DNA of 64,000 bases from Tanypteryx hageni (taxonomy: Eukaryota; Arthropoda; Insecta; Odonata; Petaluridae). This document shows positions 1 to 9,107 of this stretch, in pieces. Location: positions 71,682,500 through 71,746,499 of the forward strand of contig CM054113.1 of assembly GCA_028673005.1 (NCBI GenBank). Direction: 5' to 3'. Positions within the stretch are counted from its first letter, which is position 1. Each line of letters opens with the position of its first letter. Both the position numbers and the translations under genes were made by a program. The notes under the pieces are model-generated. The model was not told the DNA's origin, did no database searches, and saw only the letters and a program-made list of their open reading frames with translations.

Positions 1-38
1 ATTGGGGGTGCGGGCCTGTAAAAGCTTAAGAACCCCTG
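1..38. mobile_element. Terminal fragment of a hAT-type element
   Basis: Read on the minus strand this begins CAGGGGTTCTTAAGC and runs into GC-rich sequence, the usual look of a hAT terminal inverted repeat. The rest of the element would lie left of the window, so the partner end and target duplication cannot be tested. The following bases GTGTATAG would be the right copy of an 8-bp duplication. Confidence 0.4.
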
Positions 39-196
39 GTGTATAGCATAGCACAGCGTGGCGCCACGTGGCGTACCTTTCGGTGTGCGGCGGCCTTTAA
101 GTTGTTTTAATACACGCAGCAGGAGCGGCGTGCGCCGAGCGTTTGGGGCGGAAAGAAAGCAAGACAGTTTTCATGTAGGACGCGGGCGTCAAACAA

Positions 197-545
197 GTGA
201 CTGTCTGGAGGCATTTTTTATCACAGTTCGGTGAGGACGTGAGAATTATAATTGGAATTATAATGGATCGGTTCCAGCTCCAGTGGCGAAATAGCCTTTT
301 AATCTATTTGATACTTAGAAGAAGGCGGCGTATTGCGACTAAAAGGTGGTGGGTTCGACCCCTTTATGCGGCAAGGCGCAATAACGGCGATTACTACAAT
401 TTGCTGCAGGAGATGCGATTGAACGACAGCGAGTCTTTTTTTAATTATTATAGAATGTCTGCAGAAATGTTTGACATTCTACTAGGTATAGTTGTACCAT
501 TCCTTATAAGGATTTCCGTGACGCGAGAATCCATATCAATCATCT
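197..545 (+). pseudogene. PIF/Harbinger transposase (HARBI1-type), N-terminal remnant
   Basis: Harbinger transposases are DDE nucleases that cut and paste their element together with a Myb/SANT- or MADF-type DNA-binding partner. The translation has a basic block of arginines (about residues 41-50), then KRWWVRPLYAARRNNGDYYN, then NDSESFFNYYRMSAEMFDIL, which is the conserved N-terminal segment before the DDE nuclease domain. Homology stops near residue 115 (after TRESISI). The remaining ~65 codons of the open frame are antisense to a MADF gene piece and are not transposase. The catalytic domain is therefore deleted and the fragment cannot transpose. The start codon shown is only the first ATG-like start in frame. 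I am confident of the family and less sure of the exact junction (about 530-545). Confidence 0.8.
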
Positions 546-657
546 CCCACGCCTTCTCCCTTAATACCTTGTCTCTGTATCTTCTGTCTTTTACATTGTA
601 CAGGAACTGGTATTTCTCTTTAACCTCTTCAATTATTATTTCTTTTACCGCTTCCAT
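540..657 (-). pseudogene. MADF-domain protein fragment, the usual Harbinger partner gene
   Basis: On the minus strand the frame reads EAVKEIIIEEVKEKYQFLYN followed by VKDRRYRDKVLREKAWEMI. This is the first half of a MADF domain: an acidic/hydrophobic helix, a Y-x-x-L-Y motif, a (R/K)-Y-(K/R)-(D/N) motif, and a tryptophan in the W-x-x-I position. MADF proteins of PIF/Harbinger elements bind the element ends and bring in the nuclease. The piece lies tail-to-tail with the transposase remnant at 197-545, as expected if an intact convergent two-gene element lost its whole middle. The second half of the domain is missing. Confidence 0.65.
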
Positions 658-739
658 GGCACCGATTGCTCTTCAGTTCAAAATGAACCATGTGCCAGGT
701 TTAATTTACGCTCGAATGTATTCGTTATTCATTTGTTGA

Positions 740-1134
740 GTTACCGCGCGCGACGCATGCGGAAAAAGTTGAGAATATTTTAACTTTCACCGCCCGACCG
801 CCTCACCGCTCGTGCCGCTTCAATCGAGGCCACTGATTGGTTACCGTCGATCCTTAACCGCCCGTGCCGCCTGTACCGCGTGCATGGAAACGCACCTTCT
901 CTCCCTCCTCTCTTAGGCCTCCCATTTTTGGATCTGCACCGCCCTGCGTTCCACTATGCCCACGCTTCCCGGTCTTCTGCTGTTTTCTTTTTTTAGTAAA
1001 CCCAACCCCAATCGCGTGGTCTTCTCCTCCGCTTTTTACTTTCTCATAAACATAGTATATAAAGGAAGTATTTTAATCGCGAAATAAATCGACTTCGAGG
1101 TTTGATGGAAATACCTGTTTTAGATGCCCCTGAG
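740..1134. other. No gene seen; probable right flank of the Harbinger remnant
   Basis: GC-rich up to about 900, then mixed sequence. I found no matching terminal inverted repeat for the Harbinger remnant and no protein similarity. Confidence 0.4.
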
Positions 1135-1138
1135 TCCA

Positions 1139-1205
1139 AACAAGTAAGATACCCTTGCGCTAAAGCTGGTGGCGAAAGCACGTTTCTTAGAAATTTTCAG
1201 GGTTC
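1139..1205 (+). repeat. Left arm of a diverged inverted repeat (partner 4350-4415)
   Basis: The best-conserved part is CAAGTAAGATACCCTTGCG, whose reverse complement recurs at 4395-4413 with a 2-bp indel. Similarity continues outward from there through AACGTGCTT and CTGAAAAT. The two arms flank the hAT element at 2008-4317. It may be two copies of one old repeat in opposite orientation. Confidence 0.6.
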
Positions 1206-1348
1206 TAGTTTTCCTCCTACTATGAGAAGGGGAGAATTCGTACCATTGTAATGTATATCCTTATTACAATTTTCCCATCCGTGAAAACGTCACGCCTCCA
1301 TCTTCAATGATTTGGATACAATACCACTTCGAAATATGGAACTTTTCG

Positions 1349-1640
1349 AAATTGAAGCCAACTAGTGGAAAACCTATGAACTACAAGGAAGTTTTAGGAA
1401 AATTCATTGCGAATTAGATAGCTCTTTATATTCTATGAATTTTCCACCGCTTGGAATTTCCATATAGTTCATAGAGTATCCGCTAGGTGGCTTCAAATTT
1501 AACCTTTTTGTTTTGAGATATATTTGGAAACTTCTTTTTGAATTAGATAGCTCTTATAAATCCATTAATCTATTAATTTTCAACTGATTAAACTTCCACG
1601 GTAGTTCATAGATTATCTGCTAGATTTGGGGGCCTCAAAC
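1349..1640. repeat. Inverted repeat plus a third partial copy of a ~43-bp unit
   Basis: The unit at 1349-1390 (core GAAGCCAACTAGTGG, then CTATGAACTA) returns in inverted orientation at 1460-1500 (core CCGCTAGGTGGCTTC, preceded by ATAGTTCATAGAG). It occurs a third time, more diverged, at about 1605-1640 (GTAGTTCATAGATTATCTGC). The cores resemble the CTCF consensus CCASYAGRKGGC. The first two copies face each other across about 70 bp. Confidence 0.6.
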
Positions 1641-1999
1641 TCACATCGTTACGCGGGCCGGATGAAGGCCCTCCACCAAACCCTCGTGCCGCATAAGGCA
1701 CCTTACCAAGTCCGCGGGCCGTATACTTTCCCAATCCACACCGTTTCATATTCTTTGGAGATTTATCTCCCCTTCCACATGGACGAAATCGCCCCAGTCC
1801 TTTGATGTGGCCTTAAACCCATTATTACAAAAATATTATATTCGGCGTCGAGTGTTAGATTCTTCGGACACGCAAGAAACACGCTGGTTACAAAGTCGGA
1901 AAATGTAAAAATTTGAAGTGGTGTTGTATACAAATTATTGAAGCTGAAGGAGTGAAGTTTTCAGGGATGGGAAGGTCTATTGAGTATCTACATTGCAGC
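1641..1999. other. No gene seen
   Basis: A GC-rich patch at 1650-1740 with repeated CGCGGGCCG words hints at an old hAT remnant, but no ends can be paired. The rest is plain AT-rich sequence. Confidence 0.4.
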
Positions 2000-3192
2000 G
2001 GTGCGTCTAGAGCCCTGCATACCCGCAGTTTACCCGACCCGCGGGTACCCGCAGCGAAAGTTGCGGGTCGGGTATAGAGTGCTTCCATGAGGGTACGGGT
2101 CGGGTTCGGACACAAAAGGCACCGGTGCGGGTAAAGAGCGGGTACGAAAACTAGTTTTAATTCCAATTCAATTTGCTTCGCCAATGTAGGCACAGGAACT
2201 CTCCACATGCCTTTTACTCCTAGTAAAGCACACCCTCGTGGTCAATACTAGCGTTATATAGGAAGATACAAATTTGCAATTTATGCAGGTCGGCAGATTG
2301 CAGGCTTTGTGCATCATGTGTCAAGAAAAGTTTCTGACGAAAAAACGATTCCTTTTATTTTATAAATAGATACAAAGTTGCAATTGACAAACGATTGTCG
2401 ATTACGTTTAGTAGAAGAGAATCTAAGGAGGGGGTGAGAAAGAGTGAATAGGGGAATTATGTAGTACAATGTAATTATGACGGATTGGTTTGTGTGAGAA
2501 CTCTCCCTTTTAACCAGCTGATTTTGCCCATTCATGCAAGTAACATCTATCTTTGTGAATTCACTTTTGAAGAGACGTGGTTACATATAAGAGTGCCTAT
2601 CAGCATTCTTTATATGTTATTTAACGTTCAAATATATAGTATTTTTTCGTCAAATAATCGCGTGTGAGTTGTATTATTTCATACTTTGTCTGCGAGAGAA
2701 AGGAACGACAGTTATTTTATAAAATTACAATGGTGAGTTATATGTGATCTCGGCTTTTGTGACAGAATATCAATCTACCACATCCTTAAAAGGAACCAAT
2801 ACCAGTTGGTAAAATTTTCAGTTATAAGTTAATGCATCATTAATTATAAATCAAAATTTCAATCGAAATAATACTTTTATATGCCCTTCAGATTTGAACA
2901 ATGAATACTGATCAGATAAGAAGGAAAATTTTGAGTTTAGAGTACATTCTAAGAAGAAAAGAAAATACCTAATCAAAATTTTGGGAAACGTTCTGTGAAA
3001 TTTTAGTTGGAAAGGGAAAACTGATTTCGAAGATAATCGCTTACAGTAGTTATAAAATGTTTACCGTTATGATAATAAGAATCTGGGAACATCAAGTTTA
3101 TTGCGACACAAATGTGAAAATAGCAAAGAAGGCGTGCCTAAAATTACAAATTTTTTTGTGCCGAAAAAATACGATTTACCAAAATTATCAGC

Positions 3193-3295
3193 TGAAAATA
3201 AAAAAAACTGTTTTAGATGGCTGTGTCGAACTTGTAGTTAGAGATTTGAGACCTTTTTAGATAGTGTCAGGAGATGGGCTTAAAAATTTATAAAA
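3193..3295 (+). pseudogene. hAT transposase fragment, segment before the catalytic domain
   Basis: Reads KKTVLDGCVELVVRDLRPF, then a stop, then IVSGDGLKNL in the same frame. This matches the hAT hallmark in which a (V/I)-x-D-x-x-P-F motif is followed by (S/x)-x-V-x-x-x-G-F-x-x-L. The stop sits where hAT proteins have a small residue after PF. This piece lies about 0.5 kb upstream of the C-terminal piece, so most of the catalytic RNase H-like domain is lost or unreadable. Confidence 0.7.
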
Positions 3296-3582
3296 TTTCT
3301 GTTTTTCTTCACCCCCTTCTAAAAAGTGGGTAAATGTTAAACACTGAAGAAAACTATGAAATCCATGAGAAAGTTCAAGTAAGTATTGATGACATTAAAT
3401 ATAATCCGTGACACCAAATCCGTGTACGCTTGTAGAGCAACCGATAAAAAGGCATAAAATGTTAGACACTTTAGTTCAGTTTACGGATACAGACACAGTA
3501 AATGATCATATTTATCCAGACGAATTGACTGTTTATATTGACTTAAAATTATTCCGTGTTCAGAAACGAGAGAAAATGTTCT

Positions 3583-3653
3583 GATACGATAGTTCAGGGG
3601 TAGAATATCCGCCCGGCAAGTGGAAGACCCGGGTTCAATTCCCGGTCATAGCA
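3583..3653 (+). tRNA. tRNA-like sequence (Gly-type body, anticodon position GGC), probably a relic
   Basis: A cloverleaf can be drawn. The D stem is GTTC/GAAT around AGGGGTA, the anticodon stem TCCGC/GTGGA around loop CCGGCAA, and the T arm CCGGG-TTCAATT-CCCGG. The acceptor stem pairs 5 of 7. The internal Pol III A box (TAGTTCAGGGG) and B box (GGTTCAATTCC) are intact. Position 33 is C instead of the invariant U and the acceptor has two mismatches, so a working tRNA is doubtful. The body most resembles tRNA-Gly. It could be a SINE head or a captured tRNA inside the hAT element. Confidence 0.5.
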
Positions 3654-3714
3654 GACTTTTTTCTCGTTTCAAAAATTGTTCCAACTTAAAATTATCTGAC
3701 TACATTACTAATAA

Positions 3715-3939
3715 TTTTAATTTGGTGAAATGGTGGGATAAGCAAAAGAATTGTTTGCCAAGTTTAAGTATTTTAGCGAATCGTATTTTTGCAATACCAG
3801 CAACCAGTGCTCCATCAGGGAGGTGTTTTTGATTGGCGGGACATGTTGTTAGTGAAAGAAGAAACAGTTTAGATCCCGCAGACGTGGATGATGTCCTATT
3901 TTTAAATAGTAATTTTAAATCTCAGGGTAGATTCTATTA
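3715..3939 (+). pseudogene. hAT transposase C-terminal (dimerisation) fragment
   Basis: The frame reads VKWWDKQKNCLPSLSILANR, then IFAIPATSAPSGRCF, an in-frame TGA at 3831-3833, then LAGHVVSERRNSLDPADVDD and VLFLNSNF. This is the conserved C-terminal dimerisation region of hAT transposases: the IPATSA-x-S-x-R-x-F motif, the (S/x)ERR-x-x-L helix and the final FLNSN. One premature stop makes it non-functional. It belongs to the element at 2008-4317 and reads in the same direction as the fragment at 3193-3295. Confidence 0.9.
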
Positions 3940-4349
3940 ATTAATGTTTCCATTTTTCAATTAAATTATTTTGTAAAATTTGTAATTTTTGTAAAAATAA
4001 ATCTTAGATACTTGAAATACATTTTTTCGATCTTAAAAATGAATTTTAATGTACAATTGCATTTCATTTTAATTTATACAAAATAAATGACTGACTCAGA
4101 AATATTTTTATTTTTTCATGATTTCTTGCTACGGATTTGTGTCTCGAGGACCAGACAGTTAAAAAATATGGGTCGGGTGGGACAAGCAGGCCTTCTGTGC
4201 GGGTGCGAGCCTGCGGGTACAGGTCGGGTGCGGGTTAACATTCTGCGGGTACGGGTCGGGTACGGGTTAGTAGTCTGCGGGTACGGGTGGAAAATATCAT
4301 ACCTGTGCAGGGCTCTAGGTGCGTCTTCAAAGGGGAAGCCGAACCAGAA

Positions 4350-4415
4350 ATCTGAAAATCTTTAAGATAACGTGCTTCTTCTACCTCTTACTTTAGGAAG
4401 GGTATCTTACTTGTT
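4350..4415 (-). repeat. Right arm of a diverged inverted repeat (partner 1139-1205)
   Basis: Contains AAGGGTATCTTACTTGTTT, the reverse complement of the left arm. Upstream are ACGTGCTT and CTGAAAAT in the matching order. It lies just outside the right target duplication of the 2.3-kb hAT element. Confidence 0.6.
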
Positions 4416-4994
4416 TATTGTTATTATATAGTCCTTCCCCCACGAATTTTTATTTTCTCTCTTTCTCTCCTCCTTTGTGTGTGCAATCTCATTCCTTCCT
4501 TTTCTTATGTGAGCCATGCTTGAAGGCAAGGCCTTTCTTCTGCCGCTGCAGATTTATTTTAGCGGTTCGTTTTAATTACAGTGAAGTTAAAAAGATGCCA
4601 GTTACTACCATAACGTTGGTTACAGATGATGGCGTCAACATGAGCGTTACTACTGTCTGTCACCGCGTTACTTATAACTCAACTCTCTTCTACTTGATAT
4701 CCTTTTCCATCACATTATATTGAGCAGGGGTGGCCAACTTGTTTTTTGTTGCGATCGACTTTTTTATATAAAAAATAGTCACGAGCTACCATGACGAAAA
4801 ACTTTTTAATGCAATTATTAAATACGAGTATAAAGGGAAAATAAAAATTACTCACTTCAAAATATACAAGTTTTGAGAGAACAAAGTTTATTGAATTTAT
4901 TGAATAAACGAAGAACACTTCAAAATAAACATTTCGACATTAAACATTTTGAAATATAAATATACAAAAGATGAAGATAACTTTTAATTTTAAT

Positions 4995-5873
4995 TAATGA
5001 GAAGTTTGTGTCTTCATATGTTCTGCTAAGCTTTCATAGTGGGGCGTGTACCTCGACAAGGACAATCTTAAGACATCTTCAATATGGGAATCGGTAAGCA
5101 AGGAACGATGCTTCGTCTTCGTTAGCTTTAAATATGAAAATGCCGATTCACATAAGTATATGGATCCAAAACAAGAATGGATATTTTCACTACATTTTCT
5201 GTTTTAATATTTTTCCCGACTGACATACTTCCAAAAGCCTTCTTCTGACTCCCTTGCTCTTAAGAATAGATCGGAATGCAGTGTTATAATTTCGTTTTCA
5301 AGTATAGTTTTTTCCACGTGGAAAATGTCAGCATTTTTTTCCGCAATATGCTTTGTATTTAATCCGGCCTTAAATGGAAAAGAATGATACTGAACAACAT
5401 CTTCGATTTTTTCAAATCATTGAATCTAACATCAACTTCCAATGTTGATCACAAAACTTTGATCGCTTTCCAAATATGAAAGACCATTTGCAAAAATATC
5501 CTAGTTTTATTTTTAGGTCTGAAAAATACATAGTAGAAATTAATGGCGTTATGGAGGACCCATAACGCCATTAATTTCTATTATGTATTTTTCAGACCTA
5601 AAAATAAAACTAGGATATTTTTGCAAATGGTCTTTCATATTTGGAAAGCGATCAAAGTTTTGTGATCAACATTGGAAGTTGATTTTTATAAGCGTTAACA
5701 CAACTAATCATCTCACTTATGGTCTTATTTCTTCCTTGCAGTTCTAAATTCAAAACGCTCAATTTACTTGTAAAATCTGTTAGAAACGCTAGATCACAGA
5801 GCCAGCTTTCATCATACAAATTCTTGTATTCGTCGTTTCTTTGTTGAAGAAAATTTATTATTTCACTCAACAA
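4995..5873 (-). pseudogene. hAT transposase pseudogene (C-terminal third)
   Basis: From 5873 leftward the minus strand reads LSEIINFLQQRNDEYKNLYD, ESWLCDLAFLTDFTSKLSVL, NLELQGRNKTISEMISCVNA. That is the helical region with the LNLxLQGxx motif shared by FAM200/ZBED/GTF2IRD2-type hAT proteins. After a frameshift it continues to DRFPNMKDHLQKYPSFIF (about 5575-5660). The palindrome 5431-5683 then intervenes. To its left the frame resumes as RFNDLKKIEDVVQYHSFPFK, later SDLFLRARESEEGFWKYVSR and FGSIYLCESAFSYLKLTKTK with HRSLLTDSHIEDVLRLSLSR. That is the C-terminal dimerisation block with the conserved CESAFS motif. The N-terminal two thirds are absent: the right terminus of the element lies only ~100 bp upstream. 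Confidence 0.88.
5431..5683. repeat. Near-perfect palindrome, two 124-bp arms with a 5-bp centre
   Basis: The left arm 5431-5554 and right arm 5560-5683 are reverse complements with one visible mismatch (ATACATAGTAG versus ATACATAATAG). The centre is AGGAC. It sits inside the transposase pseudogene and repeats part of its coding sequence in inverted form. Such freshness is striking among decayed neighbours. An assembly or template-switch artefact is the main alternative. Confidence 0.95.
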
Positions 5874-5978
5874 ATTACGAAATTACGGAAATTGCGAACA
5901 CTGCCGCGATCGACCGAAAATGCCTCCGCGATCGGCTTGTCGATCGCGATCGACCTGTTGGCCACCCCTAATATAGAG

Positions 5979-6321
5979 CAATAGTGCCCAACCTGTGACC
6001 CGCGGACCGCATCCAGCCAGCGAAGGGTTTTTGTGTGGCCCGCGAAAGTATGGTGAAAAAGTAATCCGAAAAGTTTAGCAAACAAACTCATACATTTTTA
6101 TAAAAATGATGATTATAAAACTTTTAATATTGGAATATGGGCCATTAAAACCTTATTTAGATTTGATTTTCACTTATATGGCAACCCAGAATATATAGGT
6201 AACTTCAGATTTAATCTCTAATCCAACCCGTCGAAGAATGGCAATTTCCAATGCGGCCGGCCGAAGCACATATTTGCATCACCGATGCGGCCAGAATTGC
6301 AGAAAGGTTTGGGCACCATTG
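5979..6321. mobile_element. hAT MITE, 343 bp, second in a run of three
   Basis: The ends CAATAGTGCCCAAC and (reverse strand) CAATGGTGCCCAAACC are inverted repeats. The flanks are ATATAGAG (5971-5978) and ATATAGAA (6322-6329). GC-rich subterminal blocks (CCCGCGGACCGCATCC near the left, ATGCGGCCGGCCGAAG near the right) bracket an AT-rich middle without coding capacity. Confidence 0.85.
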
Positions 6322-6329
6322 ATATAGAA

Positions 6330-6657
6330 CAGAGGTCCCAACTCGCGGCTCGGAAGCCAAATGCGGCCCCCGAGAGCACTCTATGCGGCCCGCGAAGCTA
6401 TGATGAAAAGGTGATCGGTAAAATTTTACAATGACAGTTTCATATTTTTTCAATATAATTAACGTCTCAAAATCTTTTCTTGTAGATCTTTAACACTAGT
6501 AATTTATTTAGACCTGATTTTCGCTAATATGAGACCACATAATCCCTTGGTAACTTCCAATGTAAACACTCATCCAACTCGCCAAAGCTCTCGTGACTTT
6601 CAATGCGGCCCTCCGAAGCATCCACAACTACGAACGTAAAAAGGTTGAGCTCCACTG
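6330..6657. mobile_element. hAT MITE, 328 bp, third in a run of three
   Basis: The ends CAGAGGTCCCAAC and (reverse strand) CAGTGGAGCTCAAC pair imperfectly. The flanks are ATATAGAA (6322-6329) and GCATAGAG (6658-6665). Inside are ATGCGGCC blocks. A stretch near 6580-6620 (GCTCTCGTGACTTTCAATGC) is the reverse complement of one in the MITE at 24607-24941, so the two are relatives in opposite orientation. Confidence 0.75.
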
Positions 6658-6665
6658 GCATAGAG

Positions 6666-7298
6666 GAATTGCAGAACTTTTTCGAGTTGGAAGAATGAGT
6701 TGAACTCTGCACCGTGAAAGATGGTAGTTATGTTTAAGTCTAGAAATTTTCGCTTTATGTTTTTCATTAAACTTTTTAAATCATGCTGTCAAATGTCATT
6801 TTCAAATTCCTTATATCTTATGCGCATCTAAAGTTAATTAAGTTTTAAAATGCACAAGGATTTTATAAAGTCTTGCCATTCTCTGACACCTTCCGTTTTC
6901 GCCATGTACCTTCCTCATCCAGTTCTTTCCTTGGCATTTTTATAGCCCTTTCACTGCTGACAAAAACCTGGCTGTATAACAACAGTTTTCGTACCCCCTT
7001 CACATCCTCCTCAAGCCCGCTACCTCGTTAAAAATCAACTCGTAACACAGTACCATAACACCGCCTACAATATCGATATCAAAGCTACAACCGATCCTTC
7101 TCTAAGCCTCCGAATCTGCGCCTTTTCTGTCTCCATGAGTTTTACACTTCCAACGTTAAAACCTCCGTTTCTGCACAATAGCAGTCAATTTATCCGCCAA
7201 GTGTCCGGAGCGAATCTTATACTGTGGGTGGGCACAGCAGGAATCTGAAGAAAGTTGAGGAAGATGAGGTAACGGGAATCATCGAAGAAGAGCAGTTT

Positions 7299-7300
<2 letters not shown>
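6666..7300. other. No gene seen
   Basis: Mixed AT-rich sequence without repeats or protein similarity that I can support. Confidence 0.5.

Positions 7301-7376
<76 letters not shown>
7301..7376. repeat. Compound microsatellite (TG)n(TA)n
   Basis: About 20 bp of TG repeats followed by about 55 bp of TA repeats, uninterrupted. Confidence 0.97.
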
Positions 7377-7379
<3 letters not shown>

Positions 7380-9107
7380 TAAGTTACGATCACGACGCAG
7401 CGAGCTTCTTTTTTCTAGGTCGTAAATTAACGATAGGATTGTGTTCTTATGACCGCAATCTTAACTTTTTCTTCCCTCACAATCTCTTTCTTCTTCTCTC
7501 TCCTTGTTCCCTCTCTCTTTCTTCAGACCGTTTTGTCTGTTGAATGCATGTCGTGTGGGTGTCGCAAAAGGTCACGGATCGTACGGGTCCTATTCATCGA
7601 CGGAGTCACGTCGACCGTAAAATTGCCTTATTTTAAGGCCAAATGTCACAACATGCTGTCTATCTAGGTTGTTGGGGAAAGAGTTCTGTCAGTCCTTTGA
7701 TGTCTCTTGAAAGACCAGGTGATTGAAATTCTTATAAAAGTAAATTTCAAGCATAAAAACGGCGGATTACTGTTCTTTCGCTATTAAATTGCAATTTTTT
7801 TCTGTGCCGTTGAGTTTCGTATTACTGAGATAAATATGGTCAATAAAACATAAAAAAGGAAATAATTTTAAACCCTTGGTCATCTAAATCACGGTTTTCA
7901 AATTCAAATTTCATGAGTCAAATAGAAAATGTAAAAATACGTGACGGGTCGCATGTTGCAATAATGAGCTCAAGCATTATTGTAACCTCAAACACAACAT
8001 AAAATGATGATAAATACTTTATTATGAAAAAAGCTATTTAACAATTCCTTAGCGTCAAACGTTTTATTGTTGTTTAAAGATATTTCCTCCCAGAATCATG
8101 CTTTCATTTCTCAAACCACCTGCAGTAGAACTAATAGATTGGGAGAGCCGTAATTTTTTAAATGTCGGGCTGTATGTAGCCCGTGGTCAGCGTGATTGAG
8201 GCTCATGGTATCTACGTCAAAATACTACAGAAATACTGCATTTTGTGTGAAGTAAAAATTTTGGCAAGTAAAATAACTTTGTCATTTTTTATTCATTGTG
8301 TAATATGTCATAATAGGCTGAAATAAAACCACATGTTTAATTCTTAATTCTGTGTAAGATCTTTCTATTACGTATTTATAAGCAGATAATTTTAGAGCAG
8401 TAGGATCAGGGTACTTCGTAATCGCAGATCATGATTGCAAATCAAAAAATAAAAATAAATAAGTGTATCAGTTATCATCGCGTATGGAATATTTCCTCTA
8501 CAGATGTATTACTATGTAATATAGAAGTATGTGTATTTTTTCTCGACTGAAACCTTTTAGCAGAGATCCGTCACGCAGTGTCATCATATCCGCATTTCAT
8601 TCTCTCTTCACTTTGGTATGAGCTTTTTTTATCAATATATTCCGACCGTAAGAATCTCCAGTATCTCCGCATGGGGCATCTGTGGAATCTTTTTATGAAG
8701 TATCCGAGAACGATTGGGTCAGTGGGCGGTTGTGGGGAAGAAGGATTGGGATGTGAAAAGGGACCGGGCTCGTCTCGAAAACAATACAATTAATATCTGA
8801 ATCCGGGAGGCGATCAGTCACTGCAAACAAAGGAAGAAGGGTCGCTTAAAAGTAAAAAGAAAGGTATTACTTACATACCATTCGATTTATACTATGCTTT
8901 ATTACATTCTACTGAAACGGAAAGATGGCTGGAGACAATGTGACTTAGCTTTGTTAGGGATTTTATCAGTCTTTTGGGACAGCAGTCTTCATCATGTGCA
9001 TGTGCTTTCCCAAACTTTTTTATTGCTGCTTAGTTTAATTTTGTTTTCTCTTTCATTAACTTTCCTCATTTTAGGTCTATTGTTCAAATATATATAATAT
9101 TGTATAG
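7377..9107. other. No gene seen
   Basis: Pyrimidine-rich at 7465-7535. GC-richer words at 7945 (GACGGGTCGCATG) and 8165-8195 (GGGCTGTATGTAGCCCGTGG) could be the decayed ends of a small hAT element, but no inverted-repeat pairing or target duplication is visible. Confidence 0.4.

Larger units (their letters stand above)
2008..4317 (+). mobile_element. hAT DNA transposon, 2.3 kb, decayed, with perfect 8-bp target duplication
   Basis: The ends are TAGAGCCCTGCA at 2008 and its exact reverse complement TGCAGGGCTCTA ending at 4317. They are flanked by GGTGCGTC at 2000-2007 and again at 4318-4325. Both ends lead into clusters of the word GCGGGTA/GGGTCGGGT (2020-2140 and 4170-4290), typical of subterminal transposase-binding repeats. 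Inside, on the plus strand, are two degraded pieces of a hAT transposase (3193-3295 and 3715-3939) and a tRNA-like sequence (3583-3653). The perfect duplication shows a bona fide insertion, while the stops show it is now non-autonomous. Confidence 0.92.
4725..5970 (-). mobile_element. hAT element (FAM200/ZBED/GTF2IRD2-like lineage), internally deleted
   Basis: The ends CAGGGGTGGCCAAC (4725) and GTTGGCCACCCCTA (to 5970) pair over 13 of 14 bases. The flanks ATATTGAG (4717-4724) and ATATAGAG (5971-5978) match at 7 of 8 positions. Subterminal GATCGCGATCGAC words occur near the right end, with a shorter GCGATCGAC near the left. The inside holds only the C-terminal third of a transposase, on the minus strand, interrupted by a long palindrome. 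It is the first of three hAT elements inserted side by side. Confidence 0.88.

Noticed and set aside
864..1049. Open frame of 61 codons on the plus strand
   Set aside because: Low-complexity proline/serine-rich translation in GC-rich flank, no motif, no start context or splice evidence.
4087..4365. Open frame of 92 codons rich in G and R
   Set aside because: It is a translation of the subterminal GGGTCGGGT repeats of the hAT element at 2008-4317.
8165..8200. GGGCTGTATGTAGCCCGTGG as a hAT terminus
   Set aside because: No partner end and no target duplication within the surrounding 1 kb.
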